Positions 25,286 to 33,941 of a DNA stretch of 64,000 nucleotides are shown piece after piece. Position 1 is the first letter of the stretch; every line of letters starts with the position of its first letter. The notes beneath the pieces were generated by a model, which was not told where the DNA came from, did not search any database, and worked only from the letters and a program-made list of their open reading frames with translations. The stretch is taken from contig NZ_CP180001.1 of assembly GCF_047528295.1 (NCBI RefSeq), positions 1,116,001-1,180,000 of the forward strand. Reading direction: 5' to 3'. This DNA is from Peptacetobacter sp900550335 (lineage in GTDB: Bacteria; Bacillota; Clostridia; Peptostreptococcales; Peptostreptococcaceae). A program made the position numbers and the translations under genes.

Positions 25286-26566
25286 ATGGTGGATACGATT
25301 AACATAGAGATAATAATTACACTTGTTTCTGTAGTAATAGCTATAGTTTCGGCTAGATATGCGATAAATGTAAGAAAATATTTAAGAGAGATTATAGATG
25401 TTTCAAAAAGAGTGAGCAACAACGAACATCATGCAAGAATGGATTTAGGTGGAAATGGCGAATTAGGGGAATTTGCTAAAAACTACAACGACATGATAAA
25501 AAACTTATACAATACATTTGATGAGTTAGAATATAAGAATTTACAGCTAAGATCGATATTAAAAAGTATTTCTAATGGGATACTTGCAATAGACATAGAG
25601 GGGAATATACTTCTTATCAATGATGAAGCAAAAAAAATGATAAATTGCCCTAAAGAGGTAATGGTAGAAGGAAGGAATATATCATTTGCAATTAGAAATG
25701 ATATGATTCTAAAACAGATAATGATGTTTATGGGGTCAAAGGAAAATGAAAAAACAGTTGTCAATTTAGATGATGGAAGATTTTTAAGAATAAAGCTAGA
25801 CCCTGTATACCTTCAAAATAATAAAAGCATAGTTATAGGTTCTATAGTAAATATAGAGGATATTTCGGAAAGAGTTAGAGCAGAAAATATGAGAAAAGAC
25901 TTTGTGGCAAATGTCAGCCACGAATTAAAAACTCCTCTTACTTCTATAAGTGGATTTGCCGAAACATTAAAATTAAATGAAAATATAGATAAAGAAACAA
26001 GAAATAGATTCCTTGGAATAATTGATGGAGAGGCAAATAGATTAAAGAGACTTATAGAGGATATACTTACACTTTCATTTATAGAAAATGATAAAAAAGA
26101 AGAGAAAGAATCTATAAATCTATACTCTGTGTATAGAAGAGTTGAGGATATGCTTATGATATCTGCAAAAACAAAAAGCATTGAACTAGTATGTGATGCG
26201 GATGAGTCGATAAATATACGGGCAAATGCAGATTATGTAAAGCAGATAATTTTAAATTTAGTTGATAATGCAATAAAATACACTCCAGAAAATGGAGATG
26301 TAAACGTAAAAATATTTAAAGAAAAAGATTATGCAGTAATAAAGGTATCTGATACAGGTATGGGAATACCTAAAGAAGACCAAGCTAGAATTTTTGAAAG
26401 ATTCTATAGAGTAGACAAAGCTAGAAGTAGAGAAATAGGTGGAACAGGCCTTGGACTTGCTATTACAAAACATATAGTTATAAACCTTGGAGGAACTATT
26501 TCTGTTGAAAGTGTGCTTGAAAAAGGAAGTACATTTACAGTAAAAATTCCTATTAAAAGAGATTAA
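25286..26566 (+). CDS. PhoR-like sensor histidine kinase
   Basis: A 426-residue membrane kinase. A single N-terminal membrane helix (about residues 5-24) with almost no external loop is followed by a HAMP-like segment, a PAS domain (about 80-190), and the H-box NVSHELKTPLTSIS with the phosphorylated histidine. The catalytic domain has the N-box NLVDNAIKYTP, the G1 box DTGMGIP and the G2 box GTGLGLAI. With only one membrane pass, it probably senses a cytoplasmic or membrane partner signal rather than an external ligand. AGGAGG-like site TTGGAGG precedes the ATG. It is the partner of the adjacent response regulator. Confidence 0.93.
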   Translation: MVDTINIEIIITLVSVVIAIVSARYAINVRKYLREIIDVSKRVSNNEHHARMDLGGNGELGEFAKNYNDMIKNLYNTFDELEYKNLQLRSILKSISNGILAIDIEGNILLINDEAKKMINCPKEVMVEGRNISFAIRNDMILKQIMMFMGSKENEKTVVNLDDGRFLRIKLDPVYLQNNKSIVIGSIVNIEDISERVRAENMRKDFVANVSHELKTPLTSISGFAETLKLNENIDKETRNRFLGIIDGEANRLKRLIEDILTLSFIENDKKEEKESINLYSVYRRVEDMLMISAKTKSIELVCDADESINIRANADYVKQIILNLVDNAIKYTPENGDVNVKIFKEKDYAVIKVSDTGMGIPKEDQARIFERFYRVDKARSREIGGTGLGLAITKHIVINLGGTISVESVLEKGSTFTVKIPIKRD

Positions 26567-26570
26567 TATT

Positions 26571-26607
26571 TATGGGTTGTTGTATTGTACAGCAGCCCAT
26601 TTTTTAT
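26571..26607 (+). terminator. Terminator after the two-component operon
   Basis: The stem ATGGGTTGTTG / CAGCAGCCCAT with a short loop is followed by TTTTTT, starting just after the kinase stop codon. Confidence 0.85.
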
Positions 26608-26793
26608 ATTTTTGTAAATTCTTTATTTATAAGAAGAACAACAATTTTCTTAAAGAGTTGAATACTTTCTGTAAAAATGGTATCATAAAATGATATGTGA
26701 TAACTTTTTTTAAGAGCGTGATTTAAATTTGATATTTTGTAATTAATAAATTGAGTTAGAGATATAATCAAGTTTAGGAAGGGGAATATCAAA

Positions 26794-28122
26794 GTGGAAG
26801 TTAATGTAAAAAATTCTAACAATATAATAAGTAGAATATATCCAGGAAGTATAGCGGAAGAGTTGGAGATAGAGGTTGGCGACCTTTTAATATCTGTAAA
26901 TGGAGAAAAGGTTAAGGATATTATTCAGTACAGATTCTTAACTGATGACGAGTATATCGAGCTTGAAATACAGACAAAGAGCGGAGAAAGAGTGGTATAC
27001 GAGATAGAGAAAGATTACGACGAAGAATTAGGATTAGAGTTTACTAACCCTATTATAGATAAGGCAAAAAGCTGCAGAAATAAATGTATGTTTTGCTTTA
27101 TAGACCAGCTTCCAAAGGGAATGAGAGAGACTTTATACTTTAAAGACGATGATTCAAGACTATCATTCCTACAGGGAAACTTTGTAACTCTTACAAATAT
27201 GAGCGAGCAGGATATAGAGGATATAATAAGATATAGAATTAGTCCGATAAATATATCTGTCCACACTACTAACCCAGAGTTAAGACAGAGAATGATTACA
27301 AATAGATTCGCTGGAAGATTATACAGCATAATGGAAAGACTAGCTGAGGCGGGAATAACTATGAACTGCCAGATAGTTTTATGTCCGGGCGTAAATGATG
27401 GTAAGGAATTAGAAAGAACTATAACTGATTTATCTAATCTTTATCCAAATGTAAACAGTGTTGCAATAGTTCCAGTTGGGGTAACTAGATACAGAGATCA
27501 TCTACCTCATCTTGAAATATTCAACGAAAAAACAGCTAATGAGGCACTTGATTTAGTTGAAGGACTTCAGAAAAAATGCTTAGAAAAATTTGGCTCAAGA
27601 TTTGCATTTATGTCAGACGAGTTCTATATAATTGCCAAAAGAGAAATACCAGACTACGATTCTTATGAAGGATTCCTTCAGTTTGAGGATGGTGTAGGTA
27701 TGATAAGAAAGCTTGGAACAGAGATAATAAATTATCTTGATGAGCTTCCAGATGATTACGATGTAAGAGAAAAAACTGTTTCAATAGCTACAGGTAAGTC
27801 TGCGTACGAGTTTATAAACAGTATGGCAGAACTTATTATGAAAAAATTCCCTCAGGTTAAGATAAATGTGTATAGAATAGTGAATGAATTCTGGGGGGAA
27901 ACAATAACAGTTTCAGGGCTTATAACAGCTCAGGATATTATTAAACAGACAGAAGGTAAAGAAAGAGGAGAAACTCTTTATATAACAAGAAGTATGTTAA
28001 AAGCTGATGAGCTTATATTCTTAGATGATGTAACGCTTGAGCAGCTTGAAGAAATTTTAGGTAATGAAGTCGTTCCTTGTGAAAATGAAGGACATGATTT
28101 CGTGGATAAGATATTGAAATAG
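26794..28122 (+). CDS. DUF512 radical-SAM/PDZ protein
   Basis: A 442-residue protein conserved in Firmicutes next to der. The N-terminal PDZ-like domain (YPGSIAEELEIEVGDLLISVNG) is followed by a radical-SAM-type cysteine motif CRNKCMFCFIDQLPKG (about residues 93-108), which would bind a 4Fe-4S cluster. A C-terminal DUF512 domain follows. The biochemical role is not established. The start is GTG with AGGAAGGGG upstream. In this window it is separated from der by an inserted zinc-ribbon gene. Confidence 0.88.
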   Translation: MEVNVKNSNNIISRIYPGSIAEELEIEVGDLLISVNGEKVKDIIQYRFLTDDEYIELEIQTKSGERVVYEIEKDYDEELGLEFTNPIIDKAKSCRNKCMFCFIDQLPKGMRETLYFKDDDSRLSFLQGNFVTLTNMSEQDIEDIIRYRISPINISVHTTNPELRQRMITNRFAGRLYSIMERLAEAGITMNCQIVLCPGVNDGKELERTITDLSNLYPNVNSVAIVPVGVTRYRDHLPHLEIFNEKTANEALDLVEGLQKKCLEKFGSRFAFMSDEFYIIAKREIPDYDSYEGFLQFEDGVGMIRKLGTEIINYLDELPDDYDVREKTVSIATGKSAYEFINSMAELIMKKFPQVKINVYRIVNEFWGETITVSGLITAQDIIKQTEGKERGETLYITRSMLKADELIFLDDVTLEQLEEILGNEVVPCENEGHDFVDKILK

Positions 28123-28134
28123 GAGGGGGTTCAT

Positions 28135-28812
28135 TTGAAAAAAGGACTACAATTTATTTTAGTATTACTATCTATTGCAATATGTATAGGTACAGGATAC
28201 ATAGTTGGAAGTAGGTATAAAGAATATGAAATAGATAAAAAAGAAAGTATTGCGTTAGATCATGCTAAAAAGGAAAAGTCATATAAAGAAGATAGTAAGG
28301 AATTTAAAGAAGCATATGATTATGTTGTAGAAAATGAGTTATATAACGATTTATCTATTGATAAAATATTAAAACTAACAAAAGAAAAAAATGAAGAAAA
28401 TAAAGATTTTGATTATAAAAGTTGTATAGCAGGATATATAAGTGCATTAAATGGAGATAAATCAATATTAAATTTAAAATCTAATGATGAAATGTTATTT
28501 TATAAATATATAGAAAATACTATAAAGTTATATGAAAAAAATTATGACTCAATACAAATAGAAAAAAAAGTTGAAGAAAAAAAGGAAATCGAAGAAGAGA
28601 CTACTAATGAAAAAACTTTGGGAAAAAATGAAGCTCCATGTGTACAATGTGGTAAGATATTTACTCAGCCAGAGGATGATGATTGGTCAGATTTATGCCC
28701 AGAATGTCTTGCTAGAGATGAAGTTAAGTGTCCACGTTGTGGTAATTGGGTAGAGGAATATGAGTATGATTATCCTAGTAATCAATGTTTAGATTGTGCA
28801 GGATGGATGTAA
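28135..28812 (+). CDS. Membrane-anchored zinc-ribbon protein of unknown function
   Basis: I do not recognise this 225-residue protein. One N-terminal hydrophobic helix (residues 5-25) would anchor it. A lysine/glutamate-rich, probably helical region reaches about residue 165. The last 60 residues hold four CxxC knuckles (CVQC, CPEC, CPRC, CLDC), consistent with two zinc ribbons. The start is TTG, chosen because AGGAGGGGG lies six bases before it. Gln is mostly CAA and the base composition is more AT-rich than neighbours, suggesting later insertion into the DUF512-der pair. Confidence 0.78.
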   Translation: MKKGLQFILVLLSIAICIGTGYIVGSRYKEYEIDKKESIALDHAKKEKSYKEDSKEFKEAYDYVVENELYNDLSIDKILKLTKEKNEENKDFDYKSCIAGYISALNGDKSILNLKSNDEMLFYKYIENTIKLYEKNYDSIQIEKKVEEKKEIEEETTNEKTLGKNEAPCVQCGKIFTQPEDDDWSDLCPECLARDEVKCPRCGNWVEEYEYDYPSNQCLDCAGWM

Positions 28813-28842
28813 ATAATATATTTTGAAAGGAAGGTTGATAAA

Positions 28843-30168
28843 ATGTCAGATATGAATAGACCGATTGTAGCCGTAGTTGGTAGACCTAACGTCGGGAAAT
28901 CTACAATATTTAACAAATTTGCAGGGAAAAGAATCTCAATAGTTGAAGATACTCCAGGAGTAACAAGAGATAGAATATTTACAGAGGTAGAGTGGTTAAA
29001 CAAATACTTCACTCTAATAGATACAGGTGGGATTGAGCCAAAGAGCGACGATATAATCGTATCTCAGATGAGAAATCAGGCTATGCTTGCTATGGACATG
29101 GCTCACGTTATACTAATGGTTGTCGATGGTAAACAGGGTATAACTGCAGCAGATAGAGAAATAGCAGAAACTCTAAGAAGAACAAATAAACCAGTAATAT
29201 TAGTAGTAAATAAAATAGATAGTATGAGTCAGTATGACAATGTATACGACTTCTATGAATTAGGTCTTGGCGAGCCGTTTGCAATATCTGGGGCAAACAG
29301 TATGGGACTTGGGGATTTATTAGATGAAATAGTTGCTAATTTCCCAGAAGGACTTAATACAGAAATAGACGAAGATACTATAAAAGTTGCTATAACAGGT
29401 AAACCAAATGCAGGTAAGAGTTCTATACTTAACAACATATTAGGTGAGGACAGAGTTATAGTAAGTCCAATAGCAGGTACTACAAGAGATGCTGTCGATA
29501 CATATTTCGAAAAAAATGGACAGAACTATCTTCTTATAGATACAGCAGGACTTAGAAGAAAAAGTAAAGTATACGAAAGTGTTGAAAAATACAGTGTTAT
29601 AAGAGCTATGAGTGCTGTAGATAGAGCAGATGTTGTTCTTATAGTAATAGATGCTCAGGAAGGTGTTACAGAACAGGATACTAAAGTTGCTGGTATAGCA
29701 CATGATGAAGGTAAAGCGTGTATATTTGTAATAAACAAATGGGATTTAATAGAAAAAGACAATAAAACAGTTAAAAAATATACTGATGAAATAAGAACTA
29801 AATTCCCATTCATGTCTTATGCTCCGATACTATTTGTATCAGCTCTTACAAATAAGAGAATGAATAAAATACTTGAAACAGTTGATTATGTAGCATCAGA
29901 ACATGCTAAGAGAATATCTACTTCTGCTTTAAATGAGGTAATAGGGGAAGCAGTTATGCTAAATCAGCCACCATCAGATAAAGGTAGAAGATTAAAAATA
30001 TACTATGGAGCACAGACAGATGTTAAACCTCCTAAGATAACTCTATTTATAAATGATAAAGAGCTTACTCACTTCTCATATCAGAGATATTTAGAAAATA
30101 GAATAAGAGAAAACTTTGGATTTGAAGGAACTTCAATAAGATTTGAATACAGACAGAAAAAGAGATAA
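28843..30168 (+). CDS. der: Ribosome biogenesis GTPase Der
   Basis: A 441-residue protein with two tandem G domains, needed for 50S subunit assembly. The first domain begins GRPNVGKST and has DTGG and NKID. The second starts at about residue 180 with GKPNAGKSS and has DTAGLRRKSK and NKWD. The C-terminal KH-like domain ends FEGTSIRFEYRQKKR, typical for the family. AAGGAAGG precedes the ATG. It is followed by plsY and gpsA, the usual order. Confidence 0.96.
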   Translation: MSDMNRPIVAVVGRPNVGKSTIFNKFAGKRISIVEDTPGVTRDRIFTEVEWLNKYFTLIDTGGIEPKSDDIIVSQMRNQAMLAMDMAHVILMVVDGKQGITAADREIAETLRRTNKPVILVVNKIDSMSQYDNVYDFYELGLGEPFAISGANSMGLGDLLDEIVANFPEGLNTEIDEDTIKVAITGKPNAGKSSILNNILGEDRVIVSPIAGTTRDAVDTYFEKNGQNYLLIDTAGLRRKSKVYESVEKYSVIRAMSAVDRADVVLIVIDAQEGVTEQDTKVAGIAHDEGKACIFVINKWDLIEKDNKTVKKYTDEIRTKFPFMSYAPILFVSALTNKRMNKILETVDYVASEHAKRISTSALNEVIGEAVMLNQPPSDKGRRLKIYYGAQTDVKPPKITLFINDKELTHFSYQRYLENRIRENFGFEGTSIRFEYRQKKR

Positions 30169-30190
30169 TTAAAGGGGGTAATTATAGAGA

Positions 30191-30799
30191 ATGTTAGGTT
30201 ATATTCTAATTGCCGTTGTGGCATATTTACTAGGAAATATATCGACATCTTATATAATAGCCAAAAGAATAGCTGGTATTGATATAAGAACTCAGGGTTC
30301 TGGAAATGCAGGATCTACAAATGTTTTAAGAACTCTAGGTAAAAAAGCAGGGTTAATGACATTTTTAGGGGATGTACTTAAAGGTGCTCTTGCTGTTTTA
30401 GTAGCATGCATAGTATCTAAATTTATGCCAATAGATACTTTAACTGCTAAATATGTTGCAGTGCTAGGTGTTGTTGCAGGTCATAACTGGCCAGCATTTT
30501 TAGGATTTAGAGGTGGAAAAGGTGTTGCCACATCTCTTGGTGCAATGCTTGCAGTACATCCAGTAGCAGCGCTTACTTGTTTTGCAGTATTTGGCGTTGT
30601 TGTTGCAGTTACTAAATATGTGTCTTTAGGATCAGTAGTTGGTATAGCTAGTTCACCATTTATAGTATATTTAATGGGTAAAAAAGAGGCTGTCCCTGTA
30701 ACTGTATTCTTAGCATTATCAGTAATATACACACATAGAGCGAACTTAAAAAGAGTATTTAATGGAACAGAAAGAAAAATTGGACAGAAGAAGAATTAA
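30191..30799 (+). CDS. plsY: Glycerol-3-phosphate acyltransferase PlsY
   Basis: A 202-residue membrane acyltransferase that uses acyl phosphate to make lysophosphatidic acid, the first step of phospholipid synthesis. All three PlsY motifs are present: GSGNAGSTNVLRTLG, GHNWPAFLGFRGGKGVATS and a C-terminal segment with HRANLKR. Five membrane helices are predicted. It is in an operon with gpsA, whose product supplies its sn-glycerol-3-phosphate substrate. Confidence 0.95.
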   Translation: MLGYILIAVVAYLLGNISTSYIIAKRIAGIDIRTQGSGNAGSTNVLRTLGKKAGLMTFLGDVLKGALAVLVACIVSKFMPIDTLTAKYVAVLGVVAGHNWPAFLGFRGGKGVATSLGAMLAVHPVAALTCFAVFGVVVAVTKYVSLGSVVGIASSPFIVYLMGKKEAVPVTVFLALSVIYTHRANLKRVFNGTERKIGQKKN

Positions 30800-30819
30800 T
30801 CATCTTCAGGAGGGATATT

Positions 30820-31827
30820 ATGAAAAAGGTATGCGTATTAGGAACAGGTAGCTGGGGAACAGCTTTAGCATTAAGCCTAGCAAAAAATGATTTTGATGTA
30901 CTTATGTGGTCTAGAAGAGAAGAACGGGCTGAAAGTATAAATAAAAATAGAGAAAATACGGAATATCTACCAGGAGCAGTATTTCCTGATAATTTAAACG
31001 TTACTTCTGATTTAGATGAAGCTGTAAAAGATAGTAAAATAGTTGTTATAGCAGTTCCATCTCAGGCTGTTAGAGGAATGTGTACTAAATTAAAAGGAAA
31101 ATTAACACCAAATCAGATTATTGTAAATGTTGCAAAAGGTCTTGAAAAGGGAACTGGAAAAAGACTTTCTGAAGTTTGTGCAGAGGAACTTCCTGAATCT
31201 AAGTATGTTATGTTATCTGGACCATCTCATGCAGAGGAGGTTGCAAAAGGCTTACCTACTACAATAGTGGTTTCATCAGAAGATATAGAATACGCACAGA
31301 TAGTGCAGGATACATTTATGTCTCCAGCACTTAGAGTTTATACAAATTCAGACCTTATAGGTGTTGAGCTTGGTGGTGCTTTAAAGAATATTATAGCTTT
31401 TGGAGCAGGTATATGCGACGGTTTAGGCTATGGAGATAATACTAAGGCAGCACTTATGACTAGAGGTATAACAGAGATAAGTAGACTTGGTGTTGCTATG
31501 GGTGCAAAGGCGATTACTTTTACTGGACTTTCTGGTATAGGGGATTTAATCGTTACTTGTACAAGTATGCACAGTAGAAATAGAAGAGCAGGTATACTTA
31601 TAGGAGAAGGATACTCTGTTGAGGAAACTCTTGAAAAGGTTAAGATGGTTGTTGAAGGAATTACAGCAACAGAAGTTGCACATGATGTAGCTGAAAAATT
31701 AAATATAGATATGCCTATAACAAATGCTATCTACGCAGTTGTTCACGATGGACTTGAACCTTTTGAAGGAATAAAAGGACTAATGACTAGAAACAAAAAG
31801 AACGAAGTAGAACATATAGGGCTATAA
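30820..31827 (+). CDS. gpsA: NAD(P)H-dependent glycerol-3-phosphate dehydrogenase
   Basis: A 335-residue cytoplasmic enzyme that reduces dihydroxyacetone phosphate to sn-glycerol-3-phosphate for PlsY. The Rossmann motif GTGSWGTALA is at residues 7-16. The catalytic lysine lies in ALKNIIAFGAGICDGLGYG, and DNTKAALMTRGITEISRLG is the family signature. AGGAGG precedes the ATG. In spore-forming clostridia spoIVA often follows gpsA, but here a 620-bp repeat region follows. Confidence 0.95.
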   Translation: MKKVCVLGTGSWGTALALSLAKNDFDVLMWSRREERAESINKNRENTEYLPGAVFPDNLNVTSDLDEAVKDSKIVVIAVPSQAVRGMCTKLKGKLTPNQIIVNVAKGLEKGTGKRLSEVCAEELPESKYVMLSGPSHAEEVAKGLPTTIVVSSEDIEYAQIVQDTFMSPALRVYTNSDLIGVELGGALKNIIAFGAGICDGLGYGDNTKAALMTRGITEISRLGVAMGAKAITFTGLSGIGDLIVTCTSMHSRNRRAGILIGEGYSVEETLEKVKMVVEGITATEVAHDVAEKLNIDMPITNAIYAVVHDGLEPFEGIKGLMTRNKKNEVEHIGL

Positions 31828-32032
31828 GAAATAAAGAGGAGGCCGCCACAATTATTTGTGGTGGCTTTTTTTATGAAAAATTTGATAATTTTTCCTCCAG
31901 GCTTCGAACTTTGCTTTTTCAAGCAAAGCTTTCAAAATGTTGCAAAGTTCTGCAGATTGTCGGTACAAATCAATCAAATTTTTTCTTAAAAAAAAGACAT
32001 CACCACAAAATAAATTGCGACAACCTTATAGA
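31822..32032 (+). repeat. Palindromic element F3 after gpsA
   Basis: The core halves are CTCCAGGCTTC at 31895-31905 and GCAGATTGTCG at 31952-31962. The inner stem is GAACTTTGC / GCAAAGTTC. The outer arms mirror the gpsA 3' flank: CTATAAG at the stop codon (31822-31828) and the terminator stem pair with CACCACAAAATAAATTG and CTTATAG on the right (about 31990-32032). Confidence 0.8.
31842..31873 (+). terminator. gpsA terminator
   Basis: The stem GCCGCCACAA / TTGTGGTGGC is followed by seven T residues, starting 14 bp after the stop. It is part of the left arm of element F3. Confidence 0.85.
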
Positions 32033-32134
32033 GTAATATGAGATAGTTAGGTAATAAGTTAGTAAAATGATAAGTGTATTTGGATATACCCTCTTTTATG
32101 TTCATTTTTGTTGTGTAAGCGATTTAATTAAATG

Positions 32135-32258
32135 TGAAGAAGGAAAATAACTGCTCTATAAGCGACAATTCTGGAAGCGCCCCATACCTTGCAATGTGTT
32201 ATAAAAATGAATGGGGCGCTGAAGCCTGGAGCAAAGAGCAGTTATTTTTCTTCTTCTT
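32135..32258 (-). repeat. Palindromic element R3 before yggS
   Basis: The core halves are CGACAATTCTG at 32163-32173 and GAAGCCTGGAG at 32221-32231. The inner stem is AGCGCCCCAT / ATGGGGCGCT. The central 100 bp is nearly the same as element R2 at 23068-23167. The outermost arms differ from R2 (GAAGAAGGAAAATAACTGC here) but still pair with their own inverse. Confidence 0.85.
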
Positions 32259-32457
32259 TTTATTATTTTTATTTTTCCTTTTTATAAGTTGATAAATTTG
32301 GTATAATATAATATGGTATAAACTATTGAAATTATGCTCTGATTTTGTCATTTGATTGTGTTTTTGATTTTATAATTAAAAATATGATAAATTCAGATAG
32401 TTAAAAGTATGATATAGATCATATATTTTTAAATATTAAAAATAGGCGGTGATTTAT

Positions 32458-33159
32458 ATGGAAAATATTAGAGAAAATATTGAAAGTATAAGAAAGAGAA
32501 TAGCAGATGCGGCAGTTAGAACAGGTAGAGATGCCGATGATATAAAGCTTATTGCAGTTACTAAGACTGTTGATGTTGACAAGGTTGAGGAAGCTATAGC
32601 AGCAGATGCTTTAGATGCTGGAGAGAATAAACCTCAGGAATTAGCTAGAAAGTATGAGGTTCTAGGGGATAAGATTAGATGGCATCAGATTGGTTCATTA
32701 CAGACAAATAAGGTTAAATACATAATAGATAAAGTTTGTATGATACATTCTTTAGATAGAGAAGGGCTTGCTGAGGAGATAGACAAGAGAGCAAGTAAAA
32801 TAGGTAGGGTGATTGATTGTCTTGTTCAGGTAAATATTTCTGGAGAAGAGAGCAAACATGGTATGTCAAGAGAAGAAGTAGAGCCATTTGTTAGACTTGT
32901 TGCCGAAAAATACCCTAATATAAAGATTAAAGGGCTTATGACAATGGCACCTTTTGATGCAGAAAAAGATGAAATAAGAAAAGTATTCAGAGATCTTAAA
33001 GAGCTTTCTGATGAAATAAATAATATGAATATAGGAAATGTTGAGATGAGGGAGCTTTCTATGGGTATGACAAATGACTTTGAAATAGCTGTAGAAGAAG
33101 GAGCTACAATGGTTAGAGTCGGAACTGCTATATTCGGAAAAAGAAATTATAACAAATAA
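32458..33159 (+). CDS. PLP homeostasis protein YggS/YlmE
   Basis: A 233-residue PLP-binding TIM-barrel protein involved in pyridoxal phosphate and amino acid balance. The PLP lysine is in KLIAVTKTVDVD. GENKPQELARKYE, WHQIGSLQTNK, SGEESKHGM, GLMTMAPF and ELSMGMTNDFEIAVEEGATMVRVG are family landmarks. The ATG at 32458 is preceded by AGGCGGTGA. An in-frame GTG at 32449 overlaps that site and is unlikely. It opens the yggS-sepF-ylmG-ylmH-divIVA block. Confidence 0.93.
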   Translation: MENIRENIESIRKRIADAAVRTGRDADDIKLIAVTKTVDVDKVEEAIAADALDAGENKPQELARKYEVLGDKIRWHQIGSLQTNKVKYIIDKVCMIHSLDREGLAEEIDKRASKIGRVIDCLVQVNISGEESKHGMSREEVEPFVRLVAEKYPNIKIKGLMTMAPFDAEKDEIRKVFRDLKELSDEINNMNIGNVEMRELSMGMTNDFEIAVEEGATMVRVGTAIFGKRNYNK

Positions 33160-33183
33160 TAAAGCAAATTGGAGGAAAGAAAA

Positions 33184-33657
33184 ATGGCAAAAATAATCGA
33201 CAAAGTGAAGAATATATTCAGTGATGACGAAGATTTAGATTATGATGAATACGAAGAAGAATATGAAGAAGATGAATACGAGGAAGCAGAAGAAAATCAC
33301 GAAGAAGCAGAAGAATACAATGCTTTAGCATCTAATAAAAAAATAGGTAAAGTGATAGATTACCCAACAGGACAGATGAAAGTGGTAATATATGCTCCTA
33401 AAATATACGACGAAGCAACTCAGATTGCAGATGCTTTAAAACAGAGAAAAACAGTAGTAGTAAACCTAGATGGAGTATCTTCTCCACAGGTTAAAAAATC
33501 TATATTCGACTTTTTAAATGGAGCGGTTTATGTGCTAGATGGAGATATTCAGAAAGTAGCAGGATCAATATTTATATTAGCTCCAAATAATGTTGATATA
33601 GATGCCAGTGTGAAAAAAGAACTTGAAAGTAGAGCACTTTTCCCTTGGCAGAAATAA
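33184..33657 (+). CDS. sepF: Cell division protein SepF
   Basis: A 157-residue protein that bundles FtsZ filaments and tethers them to the membrane. The amphipathic N-terminus (MAKIIDKVKNIFSDD) is the membrane anchor. An unusually acidic low-complexity linker of about 40 residues, mostly Asp, Glu and Tyr, separates it from the C-terminal SepF core (VVNLDGVSSPQVKKSIFDFLNG). The ATG at 33184 has GGAGG upstream. ftsA, the alternative anchor, is not next to ftsZ in this window, so SepF could be important here. Confidence 0.93.
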   Translation: MAKIIDKVKNIFSDDEDLDYDEYEEEYEEDEYEEAEENHEEAEEYNALASNKKIGKVIDYPTGQMKVVIYAPKIYDEATQIADALKQRKTVVVNLDGVSSPQVKKSIFDFLNGAVYVLDGDIQKVAGSIFILAPNNVDIDASVKKELESRALFPWQK

Positions 33658-33673
33658 TAACAAAATAATATAG

Positions 33674-33940
33674 ATGAAAGTGGGAATGCTAATGCATACA
33701 TTAAGGATAGCAATAGCCTATCTTCTTGATATAATTTCATGGGTAATAGTAGTAAAAAGTCTATTTACATGGGTACCAGCTCTTATGGACACTAAGTTAT
33801 ACCAGATAATGGATGAAATAACAGAGCCAATAGAAGGGCCAATTAGAAAAATTCTTTACAGAAATTATTCTGGACCTGTAGATTTTTCACCGGTAATAGC
33901 GATAATAATACTTATATTCTTGAAAGGATTAGTGCTATAA
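33674..33940 (+). CDS. YggT-family membrane protein YlmG
   Basis: A protein of up to 88 residues with two hydrophobic segments around a conserved middle (DEITEPIEGPIRKIL), characteristic of YggT/YlmG proteins linked to cell division and envelope organisation. The start is uncertain. ATGs at 33674, 33686 and 33692 are in frame and none has a strong ribosome site. Its stop is 1 bp before the next ATG. It belongs to the conserved sepF-ylmG-ylmH-divIVA string. Confidence 0.88.
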   Translation: MKVGMLMHTLRIAIAYLLDIISWVIVVKSLFTWVPALMDTKLYQIMDEITEPIEGPIRKILYRNYSGPVDFSPVIAIIILIFLKGLVL

Positions 33941-33941
33941 G

